Source: Artemisia argyi (lineage: Eukaryota; Streptophyta; Magnoliopsida; Asterales; Asteraceae). From it: a DNA stretch of 64,000 nucleotides. The notes under the pieces were generated by a model that saw nothing but the letters and a program-made list of their open reading frames with translations, was not told the DNA's origin and made no database searches. Position numbers and translations under genes: made by a program. Each line of letters opens with the position of its first letter. Positions within the stretch are counted from its first letter, which is position 1. Of this stretch, positions 33,562 through 46,034 are shown one piece after another. The DNA lies in the NCBI GenBank assembly GCA_030686995.1, contig CM060681.1, positions 166,630,833 through 166,694,832 on the forward strand, in the 5' to 3' direction.

Positions 33562-35015
33562 TGATAAGGCGAAAAGTGTACCGCTTTTAAGGGGTCATTT
33601 ATGCCCTAATTCGAGATTATTTGATCAATTATAGCCCTAAATCGTTCCTTTTGTCATTTTAAGTACTTTTGAGGAGAAATCTGGAAAATGAAGCGTTTTG
33701 GACGTTTTTGGAGCATAAAAGTGAAGAAAACGGCAAAGTCTCAAAATTCCTTGCTGGAACAGTACCTGAAGACGTCAAGCTACAACAAGTGACGGCGTCA
33801 AGAGTGGCAAAAGAAGTGGATGTGGAAATTATAACGTGACGGCCCAGAGTGTTTTCTTTGTTATTGGCCTGACGGCGTCACCAAGGCCGTCAGGGTACAA
33901 ATACTAGTGATGGCCCAGAGCTTATTTCTACATGACGCGTCAGAAGTGGATCAAGGCAATACGAATTTCAACTTGGCGGCGAATTGACGGCATCAGAGGC
34001 TAATACATGACGCTGTCAGGATGCTTAGTCTATATATATTTTTCCAATTTTTCATTGTAATGTGTGGAACTTTTGTGGAACAAGTTGTGTAAAAACCCTA
34101 GGTCGAATTTCCTGCATATTGAAGGGGTTTCAAACCCTTCTTTCTTCCATGTTTGAATAAAGATAAGTACTTCAATAATCATTCAATATGTCTATGTATT
34201 GTTTGATTCTATCTTATGTTTATCTTTCTTTTAACACGTTAGGCTAGGCTTTTATTGTGTTTGCTTAGATGTAGTGAAACCTAGATGTTGATTATTGGTT
34301 GATTGTTTGTCTATAATTGTTACAGATGATTGTATTCGATGTTAGGCTTAAGAAAACTGGCAGACTTCCATTGGTAACTTGCTTGAACGTCTTAAGAAAC
34401 ATGATCGGAGGTGTACTACGATTTTTGGTTGTATTTAATGCATAAGTGAATTCTAATGATCCCATGTTAGGAGCTTTTAACGGCTCGACATAGGAGTGAA
34501 GTAGGATCTTATAGAGTTAGGGAATATTGTACACGGCCCTACGTCTAGTATTAAGGAATATAACCCGTCATCCATGCAATTGTAACAAGCTAATCAACCG
34601 GTAAAAGATATCTAGGGAGTAATGAAATCTAAGTGAACACAACTTTTCTCATTATTGTTTCCGCCACATTAGTAAATTAATTTAATTTTCATTTCTTTTA
34701 TTTTATTTTGATTGCATCATTAGTTAATTGGGTTAGTTGGCTAGCAACTAATTCCGCCTACTCCTTCAGAACCCGAGATTTTACTTGCTTTCATAAAATA
34801 TAAAAATACAAAAAGAATTATCCCTCACCTCTAGACCTAGTTTAATAGGCTTTCTAATCCTAGCGACACTATTCCTGAGTTCAATAATCAATCCCCCAGT
34901 ACTTGTCACTATATTATACTACAACGATCAGGTACACTGCCTGATGGGGGTTGTAAGCTTCTCAAGATCCCTTGAGAGGTAAAACCTGTTGCGAGGGCGC
35001 AACTCCCACGTATCA
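33562..35015 (+). repeat. 3' LTR of gag-only element copy 1
   Basis: 1454 bp, collinear with the 5' LTR. Most differences by eye lie in the first 500 bp. It is followed by GATAT. Confidence 0.9.
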
Positions 35016-35675
35016 GATATTTACTGTACTTGTACAGTAGAATATGTCAATCAAATTTTGAAGTGTGCAAATCATCTCCCTTTAAAAAATGATAAATATA
35101 ATGTCATAAAAAATTGAATTACGCATTGAAGAATCTAAATACATATTATATAAACTTAAAAATTAAGATACATATTTTAAGGATATGAAATATGAATATT
35201 ATATATATTTAGTTAAAAATTAAGATATATATTTTTAAGATATACAACAAAGGCTTTATCGAAAAATACAGAACCAGCAGTGTAAAAATGCTACTTCTTA
35301 AATAGTTGATACTACTTATTTTAATTATATTACTACGTTTCAAAGGGTTTTTATATTTTTAGGTTCATGTATTAGCAATAATGTTAAGCTACTAGTATTT
35401 TTTTTCTTAGTGTTTTAAAAATAGAAATAAAAAATAGATAAGGCTAAAAATGAGAGGTGTTATGATATTTGGTAGATAGTTATAAATTTTTTGGTTAAAG
35501 GGTGTTTGGGCAAAAACTAAAGGGTTTTTTCTCATTTTAAAAGTGTTAATGGCCAAGGGTGTGCTTATCTAAGAACCACAAGGACTAACACTGTAATTTC
35601 TAAAACTTAAGGAATAAAAGGGAATTCTGGTAAAACCACAAGGACCATCCATGTAATTTACCTATAAAAAAAAGA

Positions 35676-36075
35676 GGGGATTTGATGGTGGTACTTGTGT
35701 GATGGTAGAGGGTGGTGGTGCTGGTTGTGTGGTGGAAAGGGTGGTGGTGTGATGGTGTTGGGATTACAATATTTTCAAAAAAAACAAAAGAAAGTAATTG
35801 TGGAAAGAAGATGAGGGTAAATTAGTCATATCGCATGCCTTTGATCTTGACTGACGGAGATTTTTAACGACCGTTAGTGAAAGGGACATTATTCGCACAA
35901 AAGTGAAAACCACAAGGACAGTTTTCAAAGTTTTATGTTTTGAGGTACATCCTTTGCGAAAATGGGAAACCACAAAAGTGAAAACCACAAGGACAGTTTT
36001 CGAAGTTTTATGTTTTGAGGGACATCTTTGCGAAAATGGGAAACCACAAGGACATAAATTGTAGTTTACCGTAAA
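35676..36075. repeat. GGT-rich segment and 75-bp tandem repeat resembling a MULE terminus
   Basis: 35676-35775 is an inverse copy of about 21005-21090. 35899-36050 contains two 75-bp-period units with AAAACCACAAGGACAGTTTT. The right edge GGACATAAATTGTAGTTTACC resembles the ends of the two MULE-like elements here, but no partner end was found. Confidence 0.55.
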
Positions 36076-36866
36076 AAAACCTCATCCGTCTACTTATTTA
36101 TCTAAAGGGATATCTTGGCTACAAGTAAAATAATCAATTGGCTACAATTCTTCACCAAAATCACACAAAAAAATATCCAGGTGCCCACAAAAATGACTCA
36201 GGGACCGACAAAAAGACTCAGTAATCCACAATTTGTAGCATAAAATTGTAGAAAGTTGGCTACAAAAAATTGTAGCTTGGCTCTGGGCTTATTGGGCTTG
36301 AGCCTTTAAAATAAGTCGGCTTATAAATAAGTCTCATTTGTCACACAGGCTTATGGAGGCTTATGGCTTATAAATTAAGTCATAAGCCTCCATAAGCCCA
36401 AGCCTATAGAAAATGGCTTATAGGGGCTTAAGGCTAGTTAAATTACTTAAATACTCTTAAAAATATAATGAATTATCATGTAAAAGCTAGAAATATATGT
36501 GAATTTAATTTGATGTATTTTATGTGATTTTACATTAATAAGCTTAATCTCCAAGTAATTTACCAAACAACTTTATAAAAATATAAGCTTCAACTTTTGG
36601 CTTATAATATAAGCCCTAACCCGAACCTCAATCCATTACGCCAAACATACTCGGTCTATATTCCCTTATCTAAAAGTTTGAAAACAGACTATTATGTTTT
36701 TCTAACTTTCCGCTCCTCTAAAATAAAATGAAAACATATCTTATAAGTTTTCTAATCTTTTTCCAACCACCCACTCCCAAAAAAGATCTCTCCAATTAAA
36801 AAGACTTGTTGTGAAATTGAAATGTGTGGGGTTTAAACTTGGACAAGTACAGTACTAAACTAGATA
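36076..36866. other. Spacer with a perfect 18-bp-arm hairpin at 36348-36398
   Basis: GGCTTATGGAGGCTTATG (36348-36365) is exactly complementary to CATAAGCCTCCATAAGCC (36381-36398) around a 15-nt loop. The flanks are rich in GGGCTTA and TAAGCCC. From about 36700 the sequence is shared with 51425-51600. Confidence 0.8.
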
Positions 36867-37289
36867 TAAATTATTGAGTAAATATCATAAATCGTCCATG
36901 TGGTTTACCGGGTCAATCAAAAATCGTCTATGTGGTTTATTTTTCTCAGGTTTGGTCCCTGTGGTTTTGAACCCATATGGGTTTGGTCCCTTGATCAAGA
37001 TTTCCGTTAGTGTTACCGTTCATAACATGCACACACAAGTAAAATGACGAGATTGCCCCCATTCTTCTCTTTGAATTTCTTTTTTATTTATAATCCACTT
37101 TTATTATTTATATTTTATACTCGTAACAAAAAAATGATATGACATCTCTTATATTGTACATCACAGTTTCGCACCAACCAAGTACCTTCCCAACCTTCTT
37201 CCACCATCATTTTTCTCAAACAACTTATTCTTATATATACTAAAACCCAAATGTTTGGGCCGTTAAAAGTACATTTTTTACACCGTTGT

Positions 37290-37520
37290 TACGGGATTGT
37301 TACGGGATAAATTGTGGCTGAAAAAGAATTGGTACAAATTGGTACAAACTATTACTATGCATCGTACTTAAAAAGGTACATATTGGGTTATTTTTTATTT
37401 CAATTCCGTCCCGTTCTTCTACTACTATTCATTAGGAAATCCACTATTCATTAGAAAAACCCCCGTTTTCCCTACTGTTCACCTCCGTTTCATCGCTGCA
37501 ATGGTCCTTTTGTGTCTTCA
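37290..37520 (+). repeat. Direct repeat, left copy (partner at 46035-46260)
   Basis: Shares GGATTGTTACGGG, AACTACTATTCATTA-type and TTCACCTCCGTT blocks, in order, with 46035-46260, with substitutions and small gaps. Confidence 0.75.
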
Positions 37521-38369
37521 CTGCATATCAAAAAAGGCACAAAGTAATTTGACCCCCAAAAAACACACACTAATTTTATCATACAAAAAACCCTAATTTC
37601 ATCACCCATCAAAGCCCACACAATAATTTATCATCAAAGTCCCAAAAACAGAGACACGACAACACAGATCCAATACACCATCAATGAATTGAAGATTTTA
37701 ATGTCGGATCGGATCATCAGTTGCTGCTATTCACCCACAACCACTGTTATGAGGTATTGGTTTTGAAGATCAATGTAACGAACCCTAATTCTATTTTTCT
37801 AAGATTATCAGTTTTTAGGGTTTAATCATACCGGATTCATTTCGGCATTTAATTATATTTAAATTTTTGTTCCATATGAGCAAGGGGATCGATAATCAGG
37901 TGATAATCAAGGAAGACCCATTTTTCTTATGTAGATATAGTTAATCTGATTTTGTTTTATTCGTTTTTTTCGTGGTAAAAAATTGTTTTACTTCGACTTA
38001 TTGGTTCTTCAACTATATAAAAAATGACTGTTTTTTTTTGTGAGATTATATATGTGGATTTCAACCTCACTTGCGTGTCAGTAAAAAATGAATCTTTTTT
38101 AAAAGCTTGATTCAATATGGGATAAAAGTGTTGTTTGAATGGTACTAAAAATGTGAATTTTAACATTTTTTTTTTTTTTGCCATCTACGTGTTTCAGATT
38201 GGTTATTCAAAATGGTTTATGCTTATTGTCTTTTCGTGCTGCAAATAAGTAGTTTGATAGTATTAGGGATTTTGATATGCTGTTCAGGAAATGGACTAGG
38301 TAACTTCGATGATATGTTTTACGGTTTAATGATTTATCAAAGTGCAATCAACAAATAAGTAGTTAAACG

Positions 38370-39645
38370 CAATTGTAAATCTAGGATGTTATGTTTGCGG
38401 TGATTTTAAACAAGTAGGTCATCAATATTGTAACCTAATTTAGATTCTGCTTTTTGTTAAAGAAGTTGTATGCTTTCTCATCTTAGTCTTATGTTCAGGG
38501 TTCATCCGGGATTCAGGTGTGCTAGGATTACGTAACTGGCCACTGTATTTGTGCTCGATGTCATTATGCCAATACAAAAAGATGAAGAGACTACAACCAT
38601 TCAGAAGAAAAGTAAAGACAGGTATCTTTTATATGACTCACACGACCTACCTACGCTAATTAATACAAATTTAAATGTATATACTTCTTTTTTTACATTC
38701 TATATAGTGTAAACCAACACCAAGTTGTTAAACTTTTTACAGGTTTTAGATGTCAAACATTAGTACTATTTATAATGTAGCTGATATATAGTAGATTTCA
38801 TTTAGGTTGGAGGCGAATGATATGCTTTGCTGCATAAGTTCCCGCAGTTTGGTTTTCAGCTTTTGAAACTTACATTTAATCTTTTTAACCTTCTATTCTT
38901 TATGTAACAGAGTCTGAGTTGTGTTGTGCACATAAAAGCTATTTGATAACGTAAGCTATTTGAATATTTGGCTTTTTTTCGCATAAAAGCTAACAATTAC
39001 GTTTATGCAATTGTAAATCTAGGATGTTATGCTTGCGTTAATTTTAAACAGGTAGGTGTTCAAGATTGTAACCTAATTTAGATTCTGTTTTTGTTAAAAA
39101 AAGTTGTATGCTTTCTCATCTTACTGTTGTTTGCAGGCTTGATCCGGGATTCAGGTGTGCTGGGATTACGTAGCTGGACATTGTATTCGTACTTGATGTG
39201 ATTTTAGGAATACAAAAAGATGGAGAGACTACAACCATTCAGAAGAAAAATAAAGGCAGGTATCTTTTATATGACTCACACAAATTACCTACACTAATTA
39301 ATACAGACCTAAATGTATATACTTCTTATTTTTACATTCTATATAGTGTAAATCAACAACAAGTTGTTAAACTTTTTACAGGTTTTAGATGTCAAACATT
39401 TGTAGTATTTATACTATAGGCGATATATAGCAGATTTTATTCTCGTTTGGAGGCAAATGCTATGCTTTGCTGCATAAGTTCCCGCAGTTTGGTTTCCAAC
39501 TTTTGAAACTTGCATTTAATCCTTTAAACTTCTATTCTTTAGGTAACACATTCTGAGTTGTGTTGTGCGCATAAAAGTTATTTCATAACGAAAACTATTT
39601 GAATATCTGGCTTTTTTTCCCATAAAAAGTAACAATGAGGTTTAC
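38370..39645 (+). repeat. 638-bp tandem duplication with exon-like segments
   Basis: Copies 38370-39007 and 39008-39645 are collinear. Each holds a 123-bp segment bounded by AG and GT (38499-38621 and 39137-39259), beginning near ATCCGGGATTCAGGTGTGC and ending AAAGACAG or AAAGGCAG. In copy 1 the segment is open in the frame reading F-I-R-D-S-G-V-L-G-L-R. In copy 2 that frame has stops. The family was not recognised. Confidence 0.8.
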
Positions 39646-40342
39646 GTTATGTTATTTTGCTGCAATTATACACCGCATAGTTTCACACATGCATATCTTC
39701 TTTGCAAGTGAAAACAAGTCGTTCATGTGTATTGTTACTCTCATACGCACTACACCAGTACACTATCTCCCCTTATGATTGAAAATTGATGGTAAAATAG
39801 ATGAGTATTTGCGCACACCATTTTAATTTGATCCACAAACTACCGTTTTCATTGTCCTATTGCACTTACACAGGTTCACAAGGTTTACTGTTTCTGAAAA
39901 CATTTTAACTTTCATCCACAAAGAGAAACACTTGGTAACATTGATGTTTACTCATAGACATGTTCGTAAAAGAAAAAAAATTATTGATTTACATATCCTT
40001 TTACACACAACAGTTAATCAATAACAAATCAACCATTTTTTACACACACATAACGCCTTTTATTAATAAGCGCGATATCTTACAACAACAGATACAAAGA
40101 TTAAAAACAACGTCCATGACCATAATATTACACATAGATATAATCCTACATAGACTTTTATTTAGAAACACAGGGCCATCTAAAACCACTGAAAAACCCC
40201 CTAATCATATTGTTCCATTGTCACGACATGGCGTCGCTTCTCGGTACGTGTTTCACATACTAGATCAAAAAGAACAACCAACGCAGCCAACAACTGAAAA
40301 TCCTTGGATTGTGCTTCTTGCGAACATTGATCCCACTAACAG

Positions 40343-40570
40343 CTACAGGATCAAACCGACTAAAACTTCCACCCTCTTAAAGCAACTCCCTTTTTTCCCG
40401 ATTCTACCACGAACATCATCACATTTCTCACTTAAAAGGATGATAAGCCCTTCATTATCCGCCGCCTCATGCAGAAACAGTAATCGTATAGCATGGTGCA
40501 GCTTATCAGAACTACATGCTTCTTTAAGTTCATCAAACTTAGGAGTCAAGCTCATTTTTTGTTTGCACAC
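40343..40570 (-). CDS. Small ORF A, unrecognised, possibly related to ORFs B and C
   Basis: 75 codons, but the better start is the inner Met at 40555, which gives M-S-L-T-P-K-F-D-E-L. ORF B begins M-S-R-R-P-K-C-D-R-L. Helical, charged composition with C-F-K-R-V-E-V-L-V-G near the end, where ORF B has I-F-I-Q-E-L-E-T-V-G. The frame stops early relative to B, so A may be truncated. A TATA box (TATATAAC, 40626-40633) lies about 55-70 bp upstream. A 212-codon ORF covers it on the other strand, and I regard that one as the shadow. Function unknown. Confidence 0.45.
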   Translation of the reverse strand: MCKQKMSLTPKFDELKEACSSDKLHHAIRLLFLHEAADNEGLIILLSEKCDDVRGRIGKKGSCFKRVEVLVGLIL

Positions 40571-40878
40571 TTTTTCCCAGATAGTTACTCACATATAAGC
40601 TACACTCATATGTGTGTATCCACTCGTTATATAGGCAAAAGATGAAGATATACAGCCAAGAGTTGGTCAGAATCGTCCTCTACCTAACCACCACATGATA
40701 CCATTTAAAAAAAATGTCATCACATCTTACTGCTTTATTCTCAAAGTGATTTCTATTTTCAGAGTGAAAAAAGAAACTTCTTCATTTACCAGATACATCT
40801 TTACATAGGCAGTTTAAAAAAAATATAAGCAAAGACAAAATACATGATAAAATAAACTTAAAAAAAGTTATATGTGTT

Positions 40879-40880
<2 letters not shown>

Positions 40881-40970
<90 letters not shown>
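40881..40970. repeat. AT dinucleotide microsatellite (90 bp)
   Basis: 45 uninterrupted TA repeats. Confidence 0.97.
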
Positions 40971-40976
<6 letters not shown>

Positions 40977-41835
40977 AAAAACAATACAATAAATACAGGG
41001 AGCAAACCCGTAGAACAAAGTATACACCTATTGGACAACTTTATAAATTACAAAGGGTTTTCAAACACTTCAGTCATGTTTTTACTTCCCATGATAAATA
41101 TACTTATTTGTTTTTTACGTATGCAGACACGATGGAAACTTCAGTGGTGTCAAAAGCAACGAGCACAGGCCGCAAAGAAAAAGAACGAAGACTGTTTGGC
41201 AAAACATCATCTTTTCAATCTGTTTGCATTAGAATAAACATGTATGATTAACCTACACTTTTTCCCAAAGTTTTTGTTCATATACACATGTGCTTCATGT
41301 TCATCTTACGCTTTTTGGGTTTGTCTGCATCAACAGCTTTTCTCTATATGCAAACAACATCTGCTGCACAAGAGCCAGTAAAAAAAACTACCTTCCTGAG
41401 CTGTTAAATGTTATTTCGTGCGACATAAATCTAATGATGTGATCTATGTGTCACAAAATAGCATTTAACAGCCCAGAAAGATTGCTTTTTTTAGAGACAA
41501 TTCTTTTTCTTTATTGTTGGTACGTATAATATACCACTTTGTTACTTTCATATAATCATCAATGTATACGACTATTTTTATAATATCTTAGAACCAATAC
41601 CATTAGAACTAAAACCATCAAATGGAAACTCAGAAAAGAGGTTACAACCATTACCTAGATTAACATAAACACTAGCTTTTATTAAATAAAATATCTTACA
41701 CTCAGCTAGCAAAGCATACAGCACACCATAACGACAACACTCATACTAAAATCCAACACATCTACATAAACACAGACCATTACCAACATGAGGCTCCTTA
41801 AGTTGTGTGCAGACGCTTACAAATCCATTAGGTCC

Positions 41836-42174
41836 TTAAGTTTCTGAATAAACATATCGTGCATTCCGAGCATTTAACTCCAACTGAGCTCCCAAGATAC
41901 ACATTTGTGTGACCTTTTGATCATCGTTTGCTTGTATTTCTCTCAAATATTCTGTCGTTTTATGAGCGTAAGTATTCCCAACTGTTTCTAGCTCTTGAAT
42001 AAAAATACTCCTCTCACGTGTAACACTGAGCAATCTACCGCATAGTTCGTTCATCTGTCGTGTCATTTGAATGTCCTCACCGGCAGCTTTACAACAATAC
42101 AACACCAGCATCTCAGACCAATTATTCGAATTAGCTTCTACTCTAAGGCGGTCACACTTAGGACGTCTAGACAT
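41836..42174 (-). CDS. Small ORF B, unrecognised 112-residue helical protein
   Basis: Intronless ORF, M-S-R-R-P-K-C-D-R-L... to S-E-T-stop. The composition is hydrophilic and rich in Glu, Arg, Asn and Leu, with M-N-E-L-C-G-R-L-L and F-I-Q-E-L-E-T-V-G segments suggesting a coiled coil. A TATA-like CTATTTAAG lies about 75 bp upstream on the minus strand. An AATAAA-type signal lies about 150 bp downstream in sequence resembling that downstream of ORF A. No signal peptide or known domain is seen. Of the three related ORFs this is the most complete. Function unknown. Confidence 0.55.
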   Translation of the reverse strand: MSRRPKCDRLRVEANSNNWSEMLVLYCCKAAGEDIQMTRQMNELCGRLLSVTRERSIFIQELETVGNTYAHKTTEYLREIQANDDQKVTQMCILGAQLELNARNARYVYSET

Positions 42175-42789
42175 ACTGTTTTTTTTACGGTCTTTATAAC
42201 AACTTAGCAGGCACCTTCTAAAAATAAATTGTGGACTTACTCTCTCTTAAATAGCCAAACCATGCATGTAAAAAATTCCACGTCAGTATTTTTTAAATAG
42301 GAAAGAACAAATAGGCCACAGTCTAACACATAATTACACCTTGGATATGATTTGCATAGAAACAAAATATACAGATTCGTTGCTGTTTATGCAGATTTTC
42401 TTCTCATTCATTTTCAAGAAACACATCACAAATAATTCATCCCACTTTTTATTTTATCTTTTATTAAATCCAATATTTTTTCAATTATATATTAGACAAA
42501 CATACTGAACACCTTTATAAAAAAAACCCTGGATGCAGAACCATAAGATGTAAATATATTCTTTTAAGAGAATAGGTTTGATCACCAGTCAACAAAAGAA
42601 ACAAAAAAAAGTGTACTACTATTATCATATCACCTGCACTTATACAGTATCTCACCTTATCATACAAAACTAACATCCAAATTGTCTACTATTTACGCAG
42701 GCCTTTTCCTTCACCACAACCATTACTACTGAGTGGCAGAAATATGGAGTGATTCTCTTTCAAATGGTACAACCTTTATCTATTTTTAT

Positions 42790-43260
42790 GTCTTTTATCG
42801 ATTTTTTTTTCTTTGAACAGTTAAGACACACCTAATAGCAATTCAGGCAAGGTGATAGTTAAATTTAATGTAGAATTACCTAAGCTCATGTTTACCCCGA
42901 ATACAATTTTTTACTGGTGTTTGTTTAACATTGTTAAAACTTGAATAGATGTGTAGTGTCGTAAACTGTATAAGGTGTCCATGAATTTCACTGTTTTCTT
43001 TTCTGCAATAAACACCAACAACATGAATCTTAAGGGTCCGCATTCATAGCTTATTTCAATCAAACAAAAATAATCAAGTGAAAACTTATGTTAACATAGA
43101 GAGACTAATAAAGAACATGAAACTCTTAGCCAGTGTTCTAAAAGGCGTCGCCAAGGCACAAGGCGTGGCTTCGCCGCCACGAAATGGAGCTTGGCGGCTG
43201 ATCTAAGCGTGGTGCAAAAAGGCGTGCCTTTTGGTAAGGCGTGGCACTACTTTTTGAACC

Positions 43261-43304
<44 letters not shown>

Positions 43305-44050
43305 GAACCTGGCATTTGGGCTATTTGGTATATGGGTCTGGTAATTATATAGTAAATAGTAGTCTAAATGTCTAATATAGTACGAGTAACATTATCTAAA
43401 ATTATAAATACATAAATCTACAAATATTTTTTAACGCTTTTGTGACGCCTTAAGAAATGCAAAGGCTCTGCCATGGCGCGTAAGGCTTGAGGTTCGGTCA
43501 TGCCGCCACGTCACGCCTCACGCCTTTTATAACCTTGCGTCTTAGCTGATAATGCTTAACCACTTGGAACTTTTTTTAGTAATTCCTAAAATTTTGAAGA
43601 CTCTTGACTTTAAAAGTGATAAACTTTGATAAACCTTGGATAGACAGTATATCTTTTATGTCTTTTTTTTTTTTTGAACAGTTAGCACATACCTAATAGC
43701 AGTTGAGGCAAGGTGATACTTAAATTTAATGTAGAATTACCTAGCCTCATGTTTACCCCGAATATAATTTTTTTATTGTTCTTTGTTTACCATTGTTAAA
43801 ACTTGAATAAATGTGTATTGTTGTAAACTTTAGAAGGTGTCCATGAATGTCACTGTTTTTTGTTCTGCAATCAACTAAAATACTCAGGCGAAAAATTATG
43901 TTAACATATAGAGACTAATAAAGAGCATGAAACTCTTACCTGATAATGCTTACCACCTGGAACTTTATTTAGTGATTCCTAAAATTTTCAAGACTCTTGA
44001 CTTTAAAAGTGATAAACTTTGATCAACCTTAAATACGCAGTATTCGTTTT
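42790..44050 (+). repeat. Duplicated segment of about 400 bp, one copy interrupted by a MITE
   Basis: Copy 1 is about 42790-43130 plus 43547-43640; copy 2 is about 43660-44050. Shared blocks include GAACAGTTA, TTAATGTAGAATTACCTA, GTGTCCATGAAT and GACTCTTGACTTTAAAAGTG. The hAT-type MITE lies only in copy 1. Confidence 0.85.
43131..43538. mobile_element. hAT-type MITE (about 408 bp)
   Basis: The ends CAGTGTTCTAAAAGGCGT and (reversed) CAAGGTTATAAAAGGCGT are hAT-like. The flanks CTCTTAGC (43123-43130) and GTCTTAGC (43539-43546) are a 7-of-8 TSD. The uninterrupted duplicate copy confirms the insertion. The interior has GGCGTGGC-type inverted sequence and a run of 41 T (43263-43303). Confidence 0.85.
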
Positions 44051-44389
44051 ATGTGATAATACATAGGTGCTAATAAATCCAGGCTTTTGCCACATGATGC
44101 ATCTTTCTCCTACACTGTCAAGACTATTATCTAACAAGTTCATGGTGTTACACTCTTATAATCTTTTTTTTTAAATAATAAAAAACAAATAAAACTTTAC
44201 TATTTCGTCACATTTTATCTCTTAAAAGGAAATTGTTGCCATATTTTACACCAAACTAAAACTTTTGCAATTTAATTTACCTTTACATTAAAAGTTAAAT
44301 TTCTCTTATGAATCCGATAAAGGCCTCAACTTTAAATTTCGTGCTTATGTATAGCCACTACCTTTATTCTAATAGTTGCATTCTTGCAG

Positions 44390-44507
44390 AAAACCTACAT
44401 TCCAACACTCCCCTGCCAAATTGCCTTATGCACAAACCAAATAAACAATACATGGGCAGAAAACGACGAGAACAAACGACAAGATTACACCATGCATTAC
44501 AACACAG
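44390..44507 (+). other. Exon-like segment
   Basis: 118 bp between TTCTTGCAG and GTATGTT. It reads ...NLHSNTPLPNCLMHKPNKQ... then G-R-K-R-R-E-Q-T-T-R-L-H-H, basic in composition. A similar splice-flanked basic segment lies at about 41125-41230. No family recognised. Confidence 0.3.
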
Positions 44508-44717
44508 GTATGTTAAGATAATAGATTTTCAATACTTAAAGAACAATGAATATAACATATAATTAACCATTTGCTTACATATTAAACATCCAACAAGTTA
44601 AAACTTAATAACTTATCATGACAAAATACCCACACACCTAACCGTTCCTACAAAACCCTTTACCCAAAAAACATCTTCATAAATACCAACAGAAAACATA
44701 TTAATATGGCATCGACT

Positions 44718-45055
44718 TTAGCTTTGGATGAACGACAGAAGCTCGGCTGCTCGAGTCTGTTTCTTCATAACGTTCACCAAAATCGCTGACACTTCTGTCA
44801 GATCCTGGGTTTGCAGCTTGGTTAGCTCTGAAATGCTAAAGTTGAATCAAAAGCAAACAAAAGTTCCAGCTTTCCGAGGACAAAATCCCTCTCAGCCACA
44901 CGACACCTTATCTCTTGAGCTTTCTTCCTTAGTTTAGCCTCATCCAGCAACAAAACACTCACCCCTCTCTCAAACTTTACCACCATCATATCCCTCACAA
45001 AACTTGACCCAGCAGCAAGAGCTAGCTCCTTGTAAAAAGGCATAGGAGTTGTCAT
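44718..45055 (-). pseudogene. Small ORF C, unrecognised, one frameshift
   Basis: Reads M-T-T-P-M-P-F-Y-K-E-L and then A-K-L-R-K-K-A-Q-E-I-R, open to a stop at 44822. A one-base frame change near 44836 lets the protein-like reading continue as I-S-E-L-T-K-L-Q-T-Q-D-L-T-E-V to TAA at 44718-44720. The combined length of about 112 residues equals ORF B, and the charged helical pattern is similar. The position of the shift is estimated. Confidence 0.45.
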
Positions 45056-46034
45056 GTTTTTTTTTTGGATTATGAAAGAGTTGATTTTTGTGTTTGTGTG
45101 TGTATGTGTTTAGATTACAATTGTCTTTCCTTACGATTCTTAATTTTTGTTTATGTGTGATTTAAAAGGATCTTTGCTTTAATTGCACCCCTTGAGCCAC
45201 TCCCCATGAACAGTAACTCATCATTAATCACCCTGCCACATGCATGAACACACCCCCAACCTTTCACATCCCCTAGCAGTTTGACCAGCCACTGTTCTAG
45301 CAAAATATAAAAAACAAACTGGGAAAAAAACAATTAATAAAACGGAATAAAAAAATAATAATAATACTAATAGAGGGAAGAAAAAAAGGGAAAAAAAAAG
45401 AAACCTGCATATTACCTGTCTGTCGTGGGGAGCAGGAAAGGCAACAAAAAATAAATTGAAATTTTTATAAATTTCCAACTGTTAAGTCTTTTAATTGTTT
45501 TTACATATTCTTTTGTAGGTTTTGGTGCACACAAGAGAGTACTACCTTTATGGCTGAATTCAGATCACTATCCCGTAACAGCTAACTCAATAGTAGCCAA
45601 CGTTCCTTTCATTGAATGTTTGTTTCACTTTGTGGTGGTTCAAAACTGGAATTGGCACTATTACGTTTAATAGAAATGGACAATCGAGTTGTTTAATTGA
45701 TGTTACATTCATGTATTCATGATGTATTTCACTATAATTAGTTTTTTATAATTTGAAATTTTATACTATTTGATATTACTATTACAGCAATTGATATGGA
45801 ATACATAAATTCTCGCAAAAGCCCCGCTAATTGTTTTCTTTTTTCTTTTTTTTCCACAACACTTTGATCAAAAACAAAAACACTAAGATATACCTAATGA
45901 ATGGTTAAATATAATTACCTTTGTTACTAACGCTACCAACGTATATCGAACAAAAACATTAAAAAAAATTGCTACATCATCCGATCAAATTCCATTTTTA
46001 AACCGTTTTTCTCTTCTCATTGTGTAATTACAGG
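45056..46034. other. Non-coding part of the candidate Helitron
   Basis: A/T-rich, with no recognised gene. Short minus ORFs at 45151-45478 look like low-complexity Phe/Leu runs. Confidence 0.4.

Larger units (their letters stand above)
28237..35015 (+). mobile_element. Gag-only Ty3-type retrotransposon (TR-GAG-like), copy 1
   Basis: LTRs of about 1455 bp (28237-29691 and 33562-35015) start TGAT(G/A)AGGCGAAAAGTG and end CCCACGTATCA. The flanks GATAG and GATAT are a 4-of-5 TSD. The 3.9-kb interior encodes one gag-like protein and no protease, RT, RNase H or integrase. The PBS context GGCGCTGCAGCCCGGGG is a variant of the tRNA-Asp type used by Athila/Tat lineages. Mobilisation would need enzymes in trans. 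A second copy in inverse orientation lies at 52229-61827. Confidence 0.9.

Noticed and set aside
39960..40598. 212-codon plus-strand ORF
   Set aside because: Its 3' half is antisense to small ORF A, its composition is low-information and it has no recognisable domain. Kept only as an alternative.
40872..41251. ORFs of 121 and 125 codons starting in the AT run
   Set aside because: Mostly dinucleotide repeat. Only the later basic segment could be exon-like.
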